Shown here: positions 53,014 to 61,684 of the stretch, in pieces
Layout: each line of letters starts with the position of its first letter
How positions within the stretch are numbered: position 1 is the first letter of the stretch
Source: an uncultured Flavobacteriales bacterium
GTDB taxonomy: Bacteria > Bacteroidota > Bacteroidia > Flavobacteriales_D > Crocinitomicaceae
DNA length: 64,000 bases
Assembly (NCBI GenBank): GCA_903935095.1
Contig: CAIZQH010000025.1
Coordinates: 22,024 to 86,023 of the forward strand
Direction: 5' to 3'
Program-made: the position numbers and the translations under genes
Notes under the pieces: generated by a model
Told to the model about the DNA's origin: nothing
Database searches by the model: none
Seen by the model: only the letters and a program-made list of their open reading frames with translations

Positions 53014-54249
53014 ATGAAACCAGAAAGTTTAATGATGAGTCACGGGTACAAACCTGAACTCAGCCAAGGCGCCGTAAAATGTCCCGTATTTCTAACATCC
53101 ACATTTGTATTTCAAACAGCGGAAGAAGGAAAAGATTTTTTTGAGTTAGCTTATGGACATCGAAAATCTAGACCAAATGAAGAACTTGGATTAATTTACA
53201 GTAGAATCAATAATCCGAACCTTGAGATTTTAGAAGACCGACTCTCGCTTTGGGACAAAGCCGATGGTGCGGCGGTATTTGAATCTGGAATGAGTGCTAT
53301 TTCAACTGTTTTATTAGAATTTTTAAAGCCCGGCTCTTTGTTATTGTATAGCGCGCCTGTTTATGGCGGGACGCACCATTTCATTCATCATGTACTGACA
53401 AAATTCGGAATTGATAGCATCGAATTTGGAGTGAAAGATTCGAAACAAGAAATCCTTGAAAAAATTCAGGCGAGTGGGAAAGGAAAAGATATTGGAGTGA
53501 TATACATTGAAACGCCTGCAAATCCAACCAACGATTTATTTGATATTTCAGAAGCCATCGATTTAGCGAAACAATTTTCGACGGAAACAAACAAGGTGTA
53601 TGTGGCGGTTGATAATACATATTTAGGTCCAATTTGGCAAAAACCCTTAGAATTAGGAGCGGATATTGTGATGTATTCCGCAACAAAATACCTTGGTGGA
53701 CATTCTGACTTAATAGCGGGTGCTGTGTTAGGTAATGCGGAAGTGATCACAAGAGTGAAAACCTTACGTACCTTTTTAGGAAATATGATTTCTCCGCATA
53801 CGGCATGGATGTTATTGAGAAGCTTGGAGACCTTGCACATTCGCATGGATCGTCAACAGTCAAATGCACGAATCGTTGCAGATTACTTAAAGAATCATCC
53901 AAAAATTGAAAAGGTTTATTACTTAGGATTAGAAGATGAATTATCACCTCGGACAAGAGAAATTTACAAGAAGCAATGTTTAGGCCCTGGCGCGATGATC
54001 AGTTTTGACGTTAAAGGCGGTGAAAAAGAAGCTTTCAAAATTTTGAATAGATTGAAATTGATCAAATTAGCCGTTAGTTTAGGTTCTACCGAAAGTTTGG
54101 CTGAACATCCTGCCACAATGACTCACGTGGACATTCCGGAAGAAGGAAAAAAACTCATGAACATCACGGAGAAAATGATTCGAGTAAGTATTGGTGTCGA
54201 AGATCCAAATGATTTAATAAATGATTTTAAACAAGCATTAACAGATTAA
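53014..54249 (+). CDS. Cys/Met-metabolism PLP-dependent enzyme (cystathionine gamma-synthase/lyase family)
   Basis: A 411-residue PLP enzyme of the trans-sulfuration family. Conserved features: YSRINNPNLEILEDRLS (PLP phosphate contact), FESGMSAISTVLLEFLKPG, VDNTYLGPIWQKPLELGAD (PLP Asp) and the Schiff-base lysine in MYSATKYLGGHSDL; the C-terminus has SLGSTESLAEHPATMTH. Both a gamma-synthase and a methionine gamma-lyase are possible; the SLGSTESL loop fits either. Start 53014 (MKPESLMMSHGYKPE) is supported by a promoter box. A 72-residue membrane protein gene follows 3 bp after the stop. Confidence 0.92.
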   Translation: MKPESLMMSHGYKPELSQGAVKCPVFLTSTFVFQTAEEGKDFFELAYGHRKSRPNEELGLIYSRINNPNLEILEDRLSLWDKADGAAVFESGMSAISTVLLEFLKPGSLLLYSAPVYGGTHHFIHHVLTKFGIDSIEFGVKDSKQEILEKIQASGKGKDIGVIYIETPANPTNDLFDISEAIDLAKQFSTETNKVYVAVDNTYLGPIWQKPLELGADIVMYSATKYLGGHSDLIAGAVLGNAEVITRVKTLRTFLGNMISPHTAWMLLRSLETLHIRMDRQQSNARIVADYLKNHPKIEKVYYLGLEDELSPRTREIYKKQCLGPGAMISFDVKGGEKEAFKILNRLKLIKLAVSLGSTESLAEHPATMTHVDIPEEGKKLMNITEKMIRVSIGVEDPNDLINDFKQALTD

Positions 54250-54252
54250 AAA

Positions 54253-54471
54253 ATGACTAAAGAACAAAAACCCAAAAAATGGAAAATCATGTTGGTATCA
54301 TGGTTATTTGTTTATCCATTGATAAACCTGATGTTTGCCATTGTTTTTCCACTCGTAAAAGAACAACACCAACTGATCAAGACACTTGTATTTACATTAA
54401 TTCTAGTTCCAATCATGGGGATTTGTTTGCCCCTAATTCATAAGCGTTTTTGGAATTGGATTTGTAAATAA
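54253..54471 (+). CDS. small membrane protein, two predicted helices
   Basis: A 72-residue protein with a basic start (MTKEQKPKKWK) and two membrane helices (IMLVSWLFVYPLINLMFAIVF and TLVFTLILVPIMGICLPLI). It resembles short DUF2798-like or monooxygenase-associated membrane segments but no family can be assigned with confidence. It is 3 bp after the PLP enzyme gene and is likely cotranscribed. The function is unknown. Confidence 0.7.
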   Translation: MTKEQKPKKWKIMLVSWLFVYPLINLMFAIVFPLVKEQHQLIKTLVFTLILVPIMGICLPLIHKRFWNWICK

Positions 54472-54518
54472 TTTTCTAAAGTGAAACCTGGGTTACGTTT
54501 ATTGTCTAGCAAAACGTA

Positions 54519-54526
54519 CATCTTTG
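54519..54526 (+). promoter_or_regulatory. candidate -7 box CATCTTTG, 4 nt before ATG
   Basis: CATCTTTG-TATC-ATG precedes the methyltransferase gene. The first base departs from TAnnTTTG; the spacing equals that of the other candidates. TTG at 54502-54504 may be a -33 element with a short spacer. Confidence 0.4.
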
Positions 54527-54530
54527 TATC

Positions 54531-55148
54531 ATGGAAAAGAATTTGAAAGCACATTGGGACACGGTTTATGAAACCAAAAGTCCACAAGAGGTATCTTGGA
54601 CACAGGAAATCCCTCAAATTTCGTTAGATTTTGTTTCGTCATTTCCTTTGGGAAAATCAGCATCCATTATCGATGTCGGAGGTGGTGACAGTTTGTTAGT
54701 TGATCACCTACTCGACCTTGGATATACGAACATCAGTGTCTTGGACATTTCGGTTCATGCCATTGAACGAGCTAAGCATCGCTTAGGAGAACGCGCTTCT
54801 TTGGTTCATTGGATTGTCTCTGATATCAACGAATTTCAACCTGAGATCACTTACGATTTATGGCATGATCGTGCTGCATTTCACTTTTTAACAGCGACGT
54901 CGGACATCAGTCATTATGCAAGTTTAGTGGCAAATCACGCGAAAAATATGATTGTAGGCACATTTTCTACAGATGGACCTCTGAAATGCAGCGGATTAGA
55001 AATTACCCAGTACGACGAAACAAGTTTAGGGGAATTATTTCAAGCGAAAGGATTTGAACGCATCGAAACCAAACGAGAGGATCATCAAACACCCTTTGGG
55101 ACGAGTCAAAACTTTGTGTTTGCTTCCTTTTGTTCGATCAACAAATAA
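54531..55148 (+). CDS. class I SAM-dependent methyltransferase
   Basis: A 205-residue methyltransferase with motif I SIIDVGGGDSLLVDHLLDLG, post-I VLDISVHAIERAKHRLG, and the motif IV region SDINEFQPEITYDLWHDRAAFHFLT. The DLWHDRAAFHFLT motif typifies a bacterial group often labelled thiopurine- or SAM-dependent small-molecule methyltransferases. An active role in detoxification is possible, not shown. It stands alone in the plus direction. Confidence 0.88.
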   Translation: MEKNLKAHWDTVYETKSPQEVSWTQEIPQISLDFVSSFPLGKSASIIDVGGGDSLLVDHLLDLGYTNISVLDISVHAIERAKHRLGERASLVHWIVSDINEFQPEITYDLWHDRAAFHFLTATSDISHYASLVANHAKNMIVGTFSTDGPLKCSGLEITQYDETSLGELFQAKGFERIETKREDHQTPFGTSQNFVFASFCSINK

Positions 55149-55254
55149 TACAAAATTAGTCCATGAAAAAGATGCTGATTTGATTTTTGTATTTTCTATA
55201 CAAGTGTAATTGAGTACATTTAAAAAATAATCTCCGAAAGAATATTAAGTCTTC

Positions 55255-56241
55255 ATGTCTATTCAAATAAATAAGTCTTATTTCATTTCCAATAAACATG
55301 GAATGAAACTGGAGTTTCTTTCTTTTGGTGCAGTTTTGCGGTCTTGTATTCTGCCTGGAAACGAAAGACTAGATGTGGTCTTAGGATTTGATGAAACAAA
55401 GGATTACTTGAATTCCATGCAAATGGAGAATCCACCTTATTTTGGTTGCATTGTTGGACGTTTCGCTGGTCGCATTCAAAACGGACTAGTTAATATAGGA
55501 GGCAACGAAATTCAATTATCAAGGAATAACGGACCACATCATTTACACGGTGGAAAAAATTCCTTTAGTCGCGTTTTTTGGGATGTTGAAGAAAACCAAG
55601 AATCGAATCAACTGACCTTCAGTTATGTTTGTCCTGACGGAACAGAAAACTATCCAGGAGAGTTAAAAGTTCAAGTAAGGTATACGTTAACCGAACAAAA
55701 CGAACTAAAAATCACCATGCGAGCAGTTTCCACAGAGGATACCATCATCAATTTGACACAACATCATTATTGGAATTTAGGTGGACACGCGAGTTCTGTC
55801 GATGATCAAAAAATACGCATAAATGCCACTCATTTTTTAGAAAAGAACTCAGAAAACATTCCAACTGGAAATTTCGAACAATGGAGCACAACGCCTATGC
55901 ACGAAGAATTGAATAAAGAATTACGCGATGGATTGGATCACACCTTTGTTATTTCAGATCCATCAGAAATTCAGGCAACGTTAACGCATCCATCAAATGG
56001 ATGGAAAATGTTTGTGAAGTCCAATCAGCCTGCAGCGCATCTGTTCATCGGTTGTGGCTTGCCGGAAAACTTAAGAGGAAAAGAAGGTGTTTCCTATCAT
56101 TCGACTAGCGGAGTTTGCTTTGAAATGCAAAACTTTCCAGACGCGCCAAATCATGAACATTTTCCATCAAGTTTCCTACGGAAAGATGAAATCTACGAAA
56201 ATAATACGACCTTTCACTTTGTAAATCAAGACAATGAGTAA
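55255..56241 (+). CDS. galM: aldose 1-epimerase (galactose mutarotase)
   Basis: A 328-residue mutarotase interconverting the anomers of galactose or glucose. Typical features: FGCIVGRFAGRIQNGLVNI, HHLHGGKNSFSRVFWDVE (substrate-binding His), QHHYWNLGGHASS (catalytic His) and CFEMQNFPDAPNHEHFPS with the catalytic Glu. No signal peptide is apparent, so it is cytoplasmic. The stop overlaps the GH53 gene by 8 nt, which ties galactan breakdown to galactose entry. Confidence 0.95.
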   Translation: MSIQINKSYFISNKHGMKLEFLSFGAVLRSCILPGNERLDVVLGFDETKDYLNSMQMENPPYFGCIVGRFAGRIQNGLVNIGGNEIQLSRNNGPHHLHGGKNSFSRVFWDVEENQESNQLTFSYVCPDGTENYPGELKVQVRYTLTEQNELKITMRAVSTEDTIINLTQHHYWNLGGHASSVDDQKIRINATHFLEKNSENIPTGNFEQWSTTPMHEELNKELRDGLDHTFVISDPSEIQATLTHPSNGWKMFVKSNQPAAHLFIGCGLPENLRGKEGVSYHSTSGVCFEMQNFPDAPNHEHFPSSFLRKDEIYENNTTFHFVNQDNE

Positions 56242-57283
56242 ACAGTACTTCTTCATTCTATTCATTTCTTTGCTCGGGATTTCCGCTTCTTGCAACGATA
56301 AAAATAAAACAAAACCACCTACTCCACCCGTAGCAACTGATTATTTGGCTAAAGGTGGAGATGTCAGTTGGTTACCACAAATGGAAGCAACTGGATTTAC
56401 GTTCTTTGAGTCCGACGGAACCGAAACGGATTGTCTCGAAATCTTGAAAAACAGAGGAATGAATACCGTTCGTTTACGTGTTTTTGTGAATCCGTCGAAT
56501 AACCTACAAAGTGGACACTGTTCGAAAGAAGAAACAGTTGCCATGGCCCTTCGTGCAAAGAATTTAGGAATGAAGGTCATGATTGATTTTCACTATTCAG
56601 ATACTTGGGCGGATCCAGCGAATCAAACAAAACCGGCTGCTTGGGCGAATTGTACGTTTGCAGCACTAAAGGATTCAGTTTACCAACATACATACGATGT
56701 ATTGAACGCACTTAAATCCGCAGGTGTAACTCCTGAATGGGTGCAAATTGGAAATGAGATTCCAAGCGGAATGCTTTGGCCGGAAGGGTCCTATACAAAT
56801 TTTGGACAATTGTCCGCACTTGTCAACAAAGGATACGATGCAACGAAGGACATTGATGCAAACATAAAAGTCATTGTGCACATCGATAAAGGAAATGACA
56901 ACGCGCGTTTTCGCTGGTTCTTTGATTTAGCTGTGGCGAATGGAATGAAATTCGACGTCATTGGTGCATCCTACTATCCATATTGGCTTGGATCAGACTA
57001 TACGGCAACCATTAATGACTTGGAAACAAACTTGAATGACATGGTCACGCGCTACGACAAAGATGTGATGGTGGTGGAAGTTGGCGGCGATTACACTTTG
57101 GTTCAAAACACCCAGGACATGTTGAGTCAAGTCATTTCTATTGTCCGTGGTATTCCCGGTCAACGTGGACTTGGAGTGATTTACTGGGAACCGGAAGGTG
57201 CGAAATCATGGAGTAACTATCAATTGAATTGTTGGCAAAATAACGGGAAACCTTCTGTGGCATTAGATGCCTTTTTGAATTAA
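56234..57283 (+). CDS. GH53 endo-beta-1,4-galactanase lipoprotein
   Basis: A 349-residue arabinogalactan endo-1,4-beta-galactosidase of glycoside hydrolase family 53 ((beta/alpha)8 barrel, clan GH-A). The signal ends in a lipobox GISASC (Cys20), so the enzyme is anchored to a membrane. Catalytic acid/base Glu175 is in WVQIGNEIPSGMLWPEG and nucleophile Glu282 in VVEVGGDYT; VRLRVFVNPS and IDFHYSDTWADPANQ are signature strands. It overlaps galM; no SusCD genes are adjacent. Together they suggest use of galactans, perhaps plant- or algal-derived. Confidence 0.94.
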   Translation: MSKQYFFILFISLLGISASCNDKNKTKPPTPPVATDYLAKGGDVSWLPQMEATGFTFFESDGTETDCLEILKNRGMNTVRLRVFVNPSNNLQSGHCSKEETVAMALRAKNLGMKVMIDFHYSDTWADPANQTKPAAWANCTFAALKDSVYQHTYDVLNALKSAGVTPEWVQIGNEIPSGMLWPEGSYTNFGQLSALVNKGYDATKDIDANIKVIVHIDKGNDNARFRWFFDLAVANGMKFDVIGASYYPYWLGSDYTATINDLETNLNDMVTRYDKDVMVVEVGGDYTLVQNTQDMLSQVISIVRGIPGQRGLGVIYWEPEGAKSWSNYQLNCWQNNGKPSVALDAFLN

Positions 57284-57570
57284 ACAATTTCTACTAACAA
57301 ACGGCGTTGTAAACCAATTTCTACCAATTTGAAAAAAGTAGAAAATTGAATATCGCTCATCCCGCGTTCAATACGCGAGATGTAGCTTTTCTTCGTGCCG
57401 GTTCTTTCGGCTAATTGTTCTTGAGATAGTTTCGCTTCTTTTCGCGCAGCTTTGAGTTGTTCGCCTAGGCGAAATGCAATGGACTCACGATCGAATTGAT
57501 CGCGTTTTTCACTGCCTCTTGAGCCATATTTGGCCTGCAATAATTCTTCAAATGTGCTAATCTTTTCCAT
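57280..57570 (-). CDS. XRE-family antitoxin (HigA-like)
   Basis: A 96-residue helix-turn-helix protein (about residues 40-85: ARKEAKLSQEQLAERTG, KKSYISRIERGMSDIQFSTF). The N-terminal half is acidic and basic in alternation and probably binds a toxin. It follows a RelE/HigB-type reading frame with a 14-nt overlap, but that frame contains a stop codon, so this antitoxin may have lost its partner. The stop is convergent with the GH53 gene (4-nt overlap). The reading frame is intact. Confidence 0.85.
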   Translation of the reverse strand: MEKISTFEELLQAKYGSRGSEKRDQFDRESIAFRLGEQLKAARKEAKLSQEQLAERTGTKKSYISRIERGMSDIQFSTFFKLVEIGLQRRLLVEIV

Positions 57571-57898
57571 GGCTGTATTCTTTTTTAAGTTTTTCTGCTA
57601 AACGAATTTCTTTACTAGGCGTTTTTTGCGACTTCTTCACAAAGCAATTCGTGAGGATAATCAATTCGTCTTTTTCTTTGAAACAAAGGATGCGAATGCT
57701 CTTTTCGCTGGTTAACACACGAACTTCATAGATTCAATTAGTTGAAACAAGTTTCTTAAAGAATTTCACGGGTACTTCTCTTTCGAAACGGATGTAATCT
57801 AAGATGTAATCGATTTTTGTTTGAACCTTCGGTGATTGATCAAAGTAAAAGCTTAAAAAACGCTCTTTATAAAATCTAAATTCTCCTATTTTCTCCAA
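57557..57898 (-). pseudogene. RelE/HigB-type toxin interrupted by an in-frame TGA
   Basis: The minus strand from 57898 reads as a Gp49-like HigB toxin of 113 codons: EKIGEFRFYKERFLSFYF, a DYIRFEREVPVKFFKKL helix, IYEVRVLTSEKSIRILCF and ILTNCFVKKSQKTPSKEI. Codon 55 is TGA (57734-57736), where family members usually have Gly before (I/L)YE(V/I)R; one base change from GGA explains it. Everything downstream stays in frame. The only start available is TTG, which overlaps a TAACTTTG box, another sign of decay. The overlap with the antitoxin follows HigBA order. Confidence 0.85.
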
Positions 57899-58285
57899 AG
57901 TTAACTATTTAGTTTACATTTAACAATGTTATCACATTTTTTTTTTAAAAACCATAGTATAACACAACGTGTTTTTATAAAACATATTATGCAAACTAAA
58001 TGAAGAAGTATGAAAAATCTAAAAGGAACTATTGGATTTTTATCGTTTTAAGTTTTGGAAATTAAAGGAGTAATTTTAAAATAGTTGACTTCTGTAAACT
58101 TCATTTGCATAAGAAGTGTTTGGTTATGAAAATGTTGTAATTTATTATAAACCGAGAAATACAATGAAATCCTTTGATGTTCCGAGTCTCTTATCTAGCC
58201 GTTGAACAAATGTGCTTGCGAATGCCCGTAATATCTTAAAAAGAAAGATTAGTTTAGCTACATATCAGTTCATTATTCTGAATAA
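57899..58285. other. gene-free stretch
   Basis: About 390 AT-rich bases between the toxin remnant and acs. On the minus strand TTG, 20 bp, TAACTTTG just upstream of the toxin reading frame looks like a good promoter. A 21-codon ATG frame at 58000 has no distinguishing features. I see no RNA gene or terminator. Confidence 0.45.
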
Positions 58286-60196
58286 CTAAAACGCTCCAGA
58301 TTTGATTTCATCAACAATAGATGGGTCAAGTAAGGTGCTTGTATCGCCTAGATTCGAGGTGTCTCCTTCCGCAATTTTTCGCAAAATTCGGCGCATGATT
58401 TTTCCACTTCGTGTTTTTGGCAATCCAGAAACGAATTGAATTTTATCTGGTTTTGCGATGGCACCAATGACCCTGGTTACCGTTTGAAGAATATCTTGCT
58501 TCGATAAACTTGCATCACCGTGCTGATTTTCCATTATTACATAGGCATATATCCCTTGTCCCTTGATATCGTGTGGATAACCAACGACAGCGCTTTCAAT
58601 AACACCCGTGTGCATATTGATGGCATTTTCCACCTCTGCAGTGCCGATTCGGTGTCCACTTACGTTCAATACGTCATCAACTCGTCCAGTTATGCGGTAC
58701 ATTCCGTTTTCGTCGCGCAGACAACCATCTCCAGTGAAGTAGTAATTCTCGTAAACGGAGAAATACGTTTGACGACAGCGCTCGTGATCGTTGTAGGTTG
58801 TTCGTATGATTCCTGGCCATGGAAATTTGATACACAGATTTCCATTGACGCCATTGCCTTCTATTTCCTTTCCGGTATCGTCCACCAAACATGGTTGAAC
58901 GCCTGGCAATGGCAAGGTTGCGTAGGAAGGTTTACTTGGTGTAACTCCAGCAAGGTTTGAGATGAGTACGCCAGCCGTTTCTGTTTGCCACCAGGTATCG
59001 ACAATTGGACAATTGTTTTTACCAATGTGTTGATTGTACCAATTCCAAGCTTCTTCGTTGATTGGCTCACCAACGGATCCAAGGACTTTAAGCGAACTTA
59101 AGTCTTTGTCAACGACGTGTTCTAATCCGAATCCCATTAAGCTACGAATAGCAGTTGGCGCTGTGTACAGAATATCGACTTTAAATTTGTCGACGATGTC
59201 CCAAAATCTTCCGGCATCTGGATACGTTGGAATCCCTTCAAACATTAAAGATGTTGCGCCCGCACTCAAAGGACCGTAGATAATGTAGCTATGTCCGGTA
59301 ATCCATCCGATATCTGCTGTACAGAAATGAATTTGTCCGGGTTTGTATTGAAATACGTTAACAAACGTGTAGTTCGTCCAAATCATGTATCCCGCCGTTG
59401 TATGAACCACACCTTTCGGTTTTCCTGTCGAGCCGGATGTATAAAGAATAAAGAGAATATCTTCTGCATCCATTTCAGCAGCAGGAAAAAATGGATTTCC
59501 AGCCTCCTCCACTTTTTGAATTTCATCTACCCACCAAACATCTCGTCCTTTCAGCATGGAAACTGGAACGCGTGTTCGCTCAAATACAATGACGCGTTCA
59601 ACCGAATGATTTCCAATCAAGGAATCATCAATCACAGATTTCAAAGGAATGTCCTTTGCTCCACGAAACGCACCGTCACAGGTAAGGATAAAACGAGCTT
59701 GTGCATCGTCCAAACGATCTGCAATTGCCTGAGCAGAGAATCCACCAAAAATAATGGAGTGTATTGCCCCAATTCGTGCGCAAGCAAGTGTGGCGATGGT
59801 CAATTCTGGAATCATTCCCATGTAAATACAGACGCGGTCTCCTTTTTGAACGCCATTATTTTGAAGGACATGAGCAAACTGCATCACTTTCGCGTGTAAT
59901 TCTGTGTAGGTATAAGTGATAGAAGATTCGTTTGGATCATTGGCTTCCCAAATCAATGCAGCTTGATCACCTTTATCTGCTAAATGACGATCTAGGCAAT
60001 TTTCGGTAATATTCAACGTCCCACCTTTGAACCATTGAATAGCGGGCGTGGTGAAATTCCAATCAAGAACCTTGTCCCACTTCTTTTTCCAAAGAAAGTT
60101 TTCAGCGATTTCCGCCCAAAATCCCTCTGGTTGATCAATGCTTTTTTGATAAGCGCTATGGTATTCCGCTAAGGAACTAATTTGATAAGGATACAT
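58286..60196 (-). CDS. acs: acetyl-CoA synthetase
   Basis: AMP-forming acetate-CoA ligase of 636 residues in the ANL family. Key motifs: ILFILYTSGSTGKPKGVVHT (P-loop), DTWWQTETAG, YFTGDGCLRDENGMYRITGRVDDVLNVSGHRIG, and the C-terminal acetylation-site lysine in LPKTRSGKIMRR. Length is normal. It lies alone on the minus strand. Activity is probably controlled by lysine acetylation (known for the family); no acetyltransferase lies adjacent. Confidence 0.96.
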   Translation of the reverse strand: MYPYQISSLAEYHSAYQKSIDQPEGFWAEIAENFLWKKKWDKVLDWNFTTPAIQWFKGGTLNITENCLDRHLADKGDQAALIWEANDPNESSITYTYTELHAKVMQFAHVLQNNGVQKGDRVCIYMGMIPELTIATLACARIGAIHSIIFGGFSAQAIADRLDDAQARFILTCDGAFRGAKDIPLKSVIDDSLIGNHSVERVIVFERTRVPVSMLKGRDVWWVDEIQKVEEAGNPFFPAAEMDAEDILFILYTSGSTGKPKGVVHTTAGYMIWTNYTFVNVFQYKPGQIHFCTADIGWITGHSYIIYGPLSAGATSLMFEGIPTYPDAGRFWDIVDKFKVDILYTAPTAIRSLMGFGLEHVVDKDLSSLKVLGSVGEPINEEAWNWYNQHIGKNNCPIVDTWWQTETAGVLISNLAGVTPSKPSYATLPLPGVQPCLVDDTGKEIEGNGVNGNLCIKFPWPGIIRTTYNDHERCRQTYFSVYENYYFTGDGCLRDENGMYRITGRVDDVLNVSGHRIGTAEVENAINMHTGVIESAVVGYPHDIKGQGIYAYVIMENQHGDASLSKQDILQTVTRVIGAIAKPDKIQFVSGLPKTRSGKIMRRILRKIAEGDTSNLGDTSTLLDPSIVDEIKSGAF

Positions 60197-60288
60197 GTGT
60201 ATTGCTTTTGCTCAACGAAAGTACATTTTCTATAAAAGGAAAAGTAGGGATTTTCGATTAGATGTTAGCATAAAACGCACATGGAAAT

Positions 60289-60879
60289 TTAAGGAATAAT
60301 CTCCACCGCTACTTCATTTCTACGGTTGATGATGTCCCACGGAGCATTGTAGCCCATGTACATGAATCCACCGTTAGCTTTCAAGTGGTGTTTTTGAATG
60401 ATATTTTTCAAGACAGCAATATGGCTTTCGATACGTTCATCATTGGAGTATCCACCATAGCGAACCACTAAAAGTACTTTAGATACCTCTTCTTGAATCG
60501 TTACTTTTTTGTTCGATGGATTAGGGAGATCATCTTTTTTATATTGACTAGGCATCACGAAATACATCGTTGCTGAATCATTTAATTCCATCACAACCGG
60601 CGAAGTCATGGCGATTTTTTGTTCCTTTTCATTTCCTCCAAAGATGTATCCAGCAATGCTACGGAACCCGTCGCTTCCTGATTGATCAAAGGAATTATCC
60701 TTTAAACTTGTTTTTGCCACCACCATATTTGGATACTGTCGAAGTTCGATGTTCTTTTCGTAGGACTTTAAAACCGTGTATTTCGGCATTTCAATGTTCG
60801 AGTAACGGAAGGACATAACAATCACGATAATAATAAGGATACTAAAAATACCAATAAGGATATACATCATTTTTTTCAT
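60289..60879 (-). CDS. SOUL-family heme-binding-like membrane-anchored protein
   Basis: A 196-residue protein with an N-terminal membrane anchor (MYILIGIFSILIIIVIVMSF), then a SOUL/HBP domain (about 30-195): YEKNIELRQYPNMVVAKTS, FRSIAGYIFGGNEKEQKIAMTSPVVM (conserved block), YFVMPSQYKKDDLPNP, and a C-terminal GYNAPWDIINRRNEVAVEI. Family members bind heme or tetrapyrroles; a heme ligand is not obvious here. The gene is single, 93 bp before acs on the same strand. Confidence 0.92.
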   Translation of the reverse strand: MKKMMYILIGIFSILIIIVIVMSFRYSNIEMPKYTVLKSYEKNIELRQYPNMVVAKTSLKDNSFDQSGSDGFRSIAGYIFGGNEKEQKIAMTSPVVMELNDSATMYFVMPSQYKKDDLPNPSNKKVTIQEEVSKVLLVVRYGGYSNDERIESHIAVLKNIIQKHHLKANGGFMYMGYNAPWDIINRRNEVAVEIIP

Positions 60880-61028
60880 GTGTTTTCTTTTTAGAACAAA
60901 CCAAACATGTTTTGGTTTGGTTCAAAACGAACAATCTGAAAATTACATAAAAATGAATTGACAGCAATAGATTTATTAGATTTCACGTCATTTTTTAGGA
61001 AAAAACCAAACATTTATTGAAAATTGTT

Positions 61029-61036
61029 TATCTTTG
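61029..61036 (+). promoter_or_regulatory. candidate -7 box TATCTTTG for tRNA-Arg
   Basis: An exact TAnnTTTG match 11 bp before the tRNA. A clear -33 element at the usual distance is not seen. Confidence 0.5.
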
Positions 61037-61047
61037 CAATCATAAAA

Positions 61048-61121
61048 GGCCTTGTGGCGCAACTGAATAGCGCATCTGATTACGGCTCAGAAGGTTTCAG
61101 GTTTGAATCCTGACAAGGTCA
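61048..61121 (+). tRNA. tRNA-Arg (anticodon ACG)
   Basis: Acceptor GGCCTTG/CAAGGTC (one G-T pair), D-arm GCGC-AACTGAATA-GCGC, anticodon stem TCTGA/TCAGA with loop TTACGGC (ACG, read as ICG), 5-nt variable loop, T-arm TCAGG-TTTGAAT-CCTGA, discriminator A. No encoded CCA. Length 74 nt. Confidence 0.97.
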
Positions 61122-61126
61122 CAAGC

Positions 61127-61156
61127 AAAAACCCAGCACGCAGTGCCGGGTTTTTT
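61127..61156 (+). terminator. terminator of tRNA-Arg
   Basis: ACCCAGCAC (61131-61139) pairs with GTGCCGGGT (61143-61151) with one A-C mismatch around GCA; A-run before, T-run after. Confidence 0.85.
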
Positions 61157-61172
61157 GTTTTTATAGCGTTCA

Positions 61173-61412
61173 ACATTCATGTTGATAAGCGAATAAAACA
61201 AAAATACCCGCAAATTGCGCAGCAATTTTGGGTTTATGCTTGTTATGAACTCCCCACAAGGAATACGCGCCAGCGTAATCCTGAAATATTCACAAAAACA
61301 TTTATGTTGATAAGCGTATAAAAACAAAAATACCCGCAAATTGCGCAGCAATTTTGGGTTTATGCTTGTTATGAACTCCCCACAAGGAATACGCGCCAGC
61401 GTAATCCTGAAA
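61173..61412. repeat. two tandem ~114-bp units downstream of tRNA-Arg, with a third partial copy
   Basis: Unit 1 (61173-61286) and unit 2 (61298-61412) are nearly identical, repeat distance 125 bp. Each holds ACATTyATGTTGATAAGCG, an imperfect hairpin ACCCGCAAATTGC-GCA-GCAATTTTGGGT, and CACAAGGAATACGCGCCAGCG with TAATCCTGAAA. Read on the minus strand the end is TTTCAGGA, a hairpin insert TACGC-TGGC-GCGTA, then CCTTG, which again resembles a T-arm with replaced loop. A third copy of only the last part lies at 61480-61518. Both strands have open frames that merely translate the repeat. Confidence 0.85.
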
Positions 61413-61684
61413 CCCATTTTACAGAGCGTTGAGCGAGAGCAAAGAGCGAGCGAATTTAAGTGATTGATTTTAGATCATAATGAACTCCACACAAGGAATG
61501 CGCGCCAGCGTAATCCTGGGCCTTCATAGACAGATCGTAGAGCGAGCGTCTTTAAATGATTGATCTTGAATTTTAAAGAACCCTTTTGTTAACCTAATAA
61601 AGGAATATCAGCTTAATTATTGGACGTGAAATAAATCCCTCAGCTATACATAAGAAGAGGGATTTATTTAATTAACTATTTGTA
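61413..61684. other. gene-free stretch
   Basis: Beside the third partial repeat copy (61480-61518) this region has runs such as GAGCGTTGAGCGAGAGC and AGAGCGAGCG at 61423-61452 and again near 61534-61550, and a terminator hairpin for the minus-strand gene. I see no gene. Confidence 0.5.
61631..61669 (-). terminator. terminator of the minus-strand secreted-protein gene
   Basis: A perfect 12-bp inverted repeat AATAAATCCCTC (61631-61642) and GAGGGATTTATT (61658-61669) with a 15-nt loop lies 15 bp beyond the stop. Confidence 0.7.

Noticed and set aside
58000..58065. A 21-codon ATG frame upstream of acs
   Set aside because: Lys-rich start and one hydrophobic run are common by chance in AT-rich DNA; nothing else supports it.
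61097..61417. Open frames on both strands across the tandem repeat (61097-61417 minus, 61103-61321 plus)
   Set aside because: They only translate the repeated unit and the tRNA-Arg 3' end; the minus frame contains the same ~30-residue block twice and neither has a credible start or domain.
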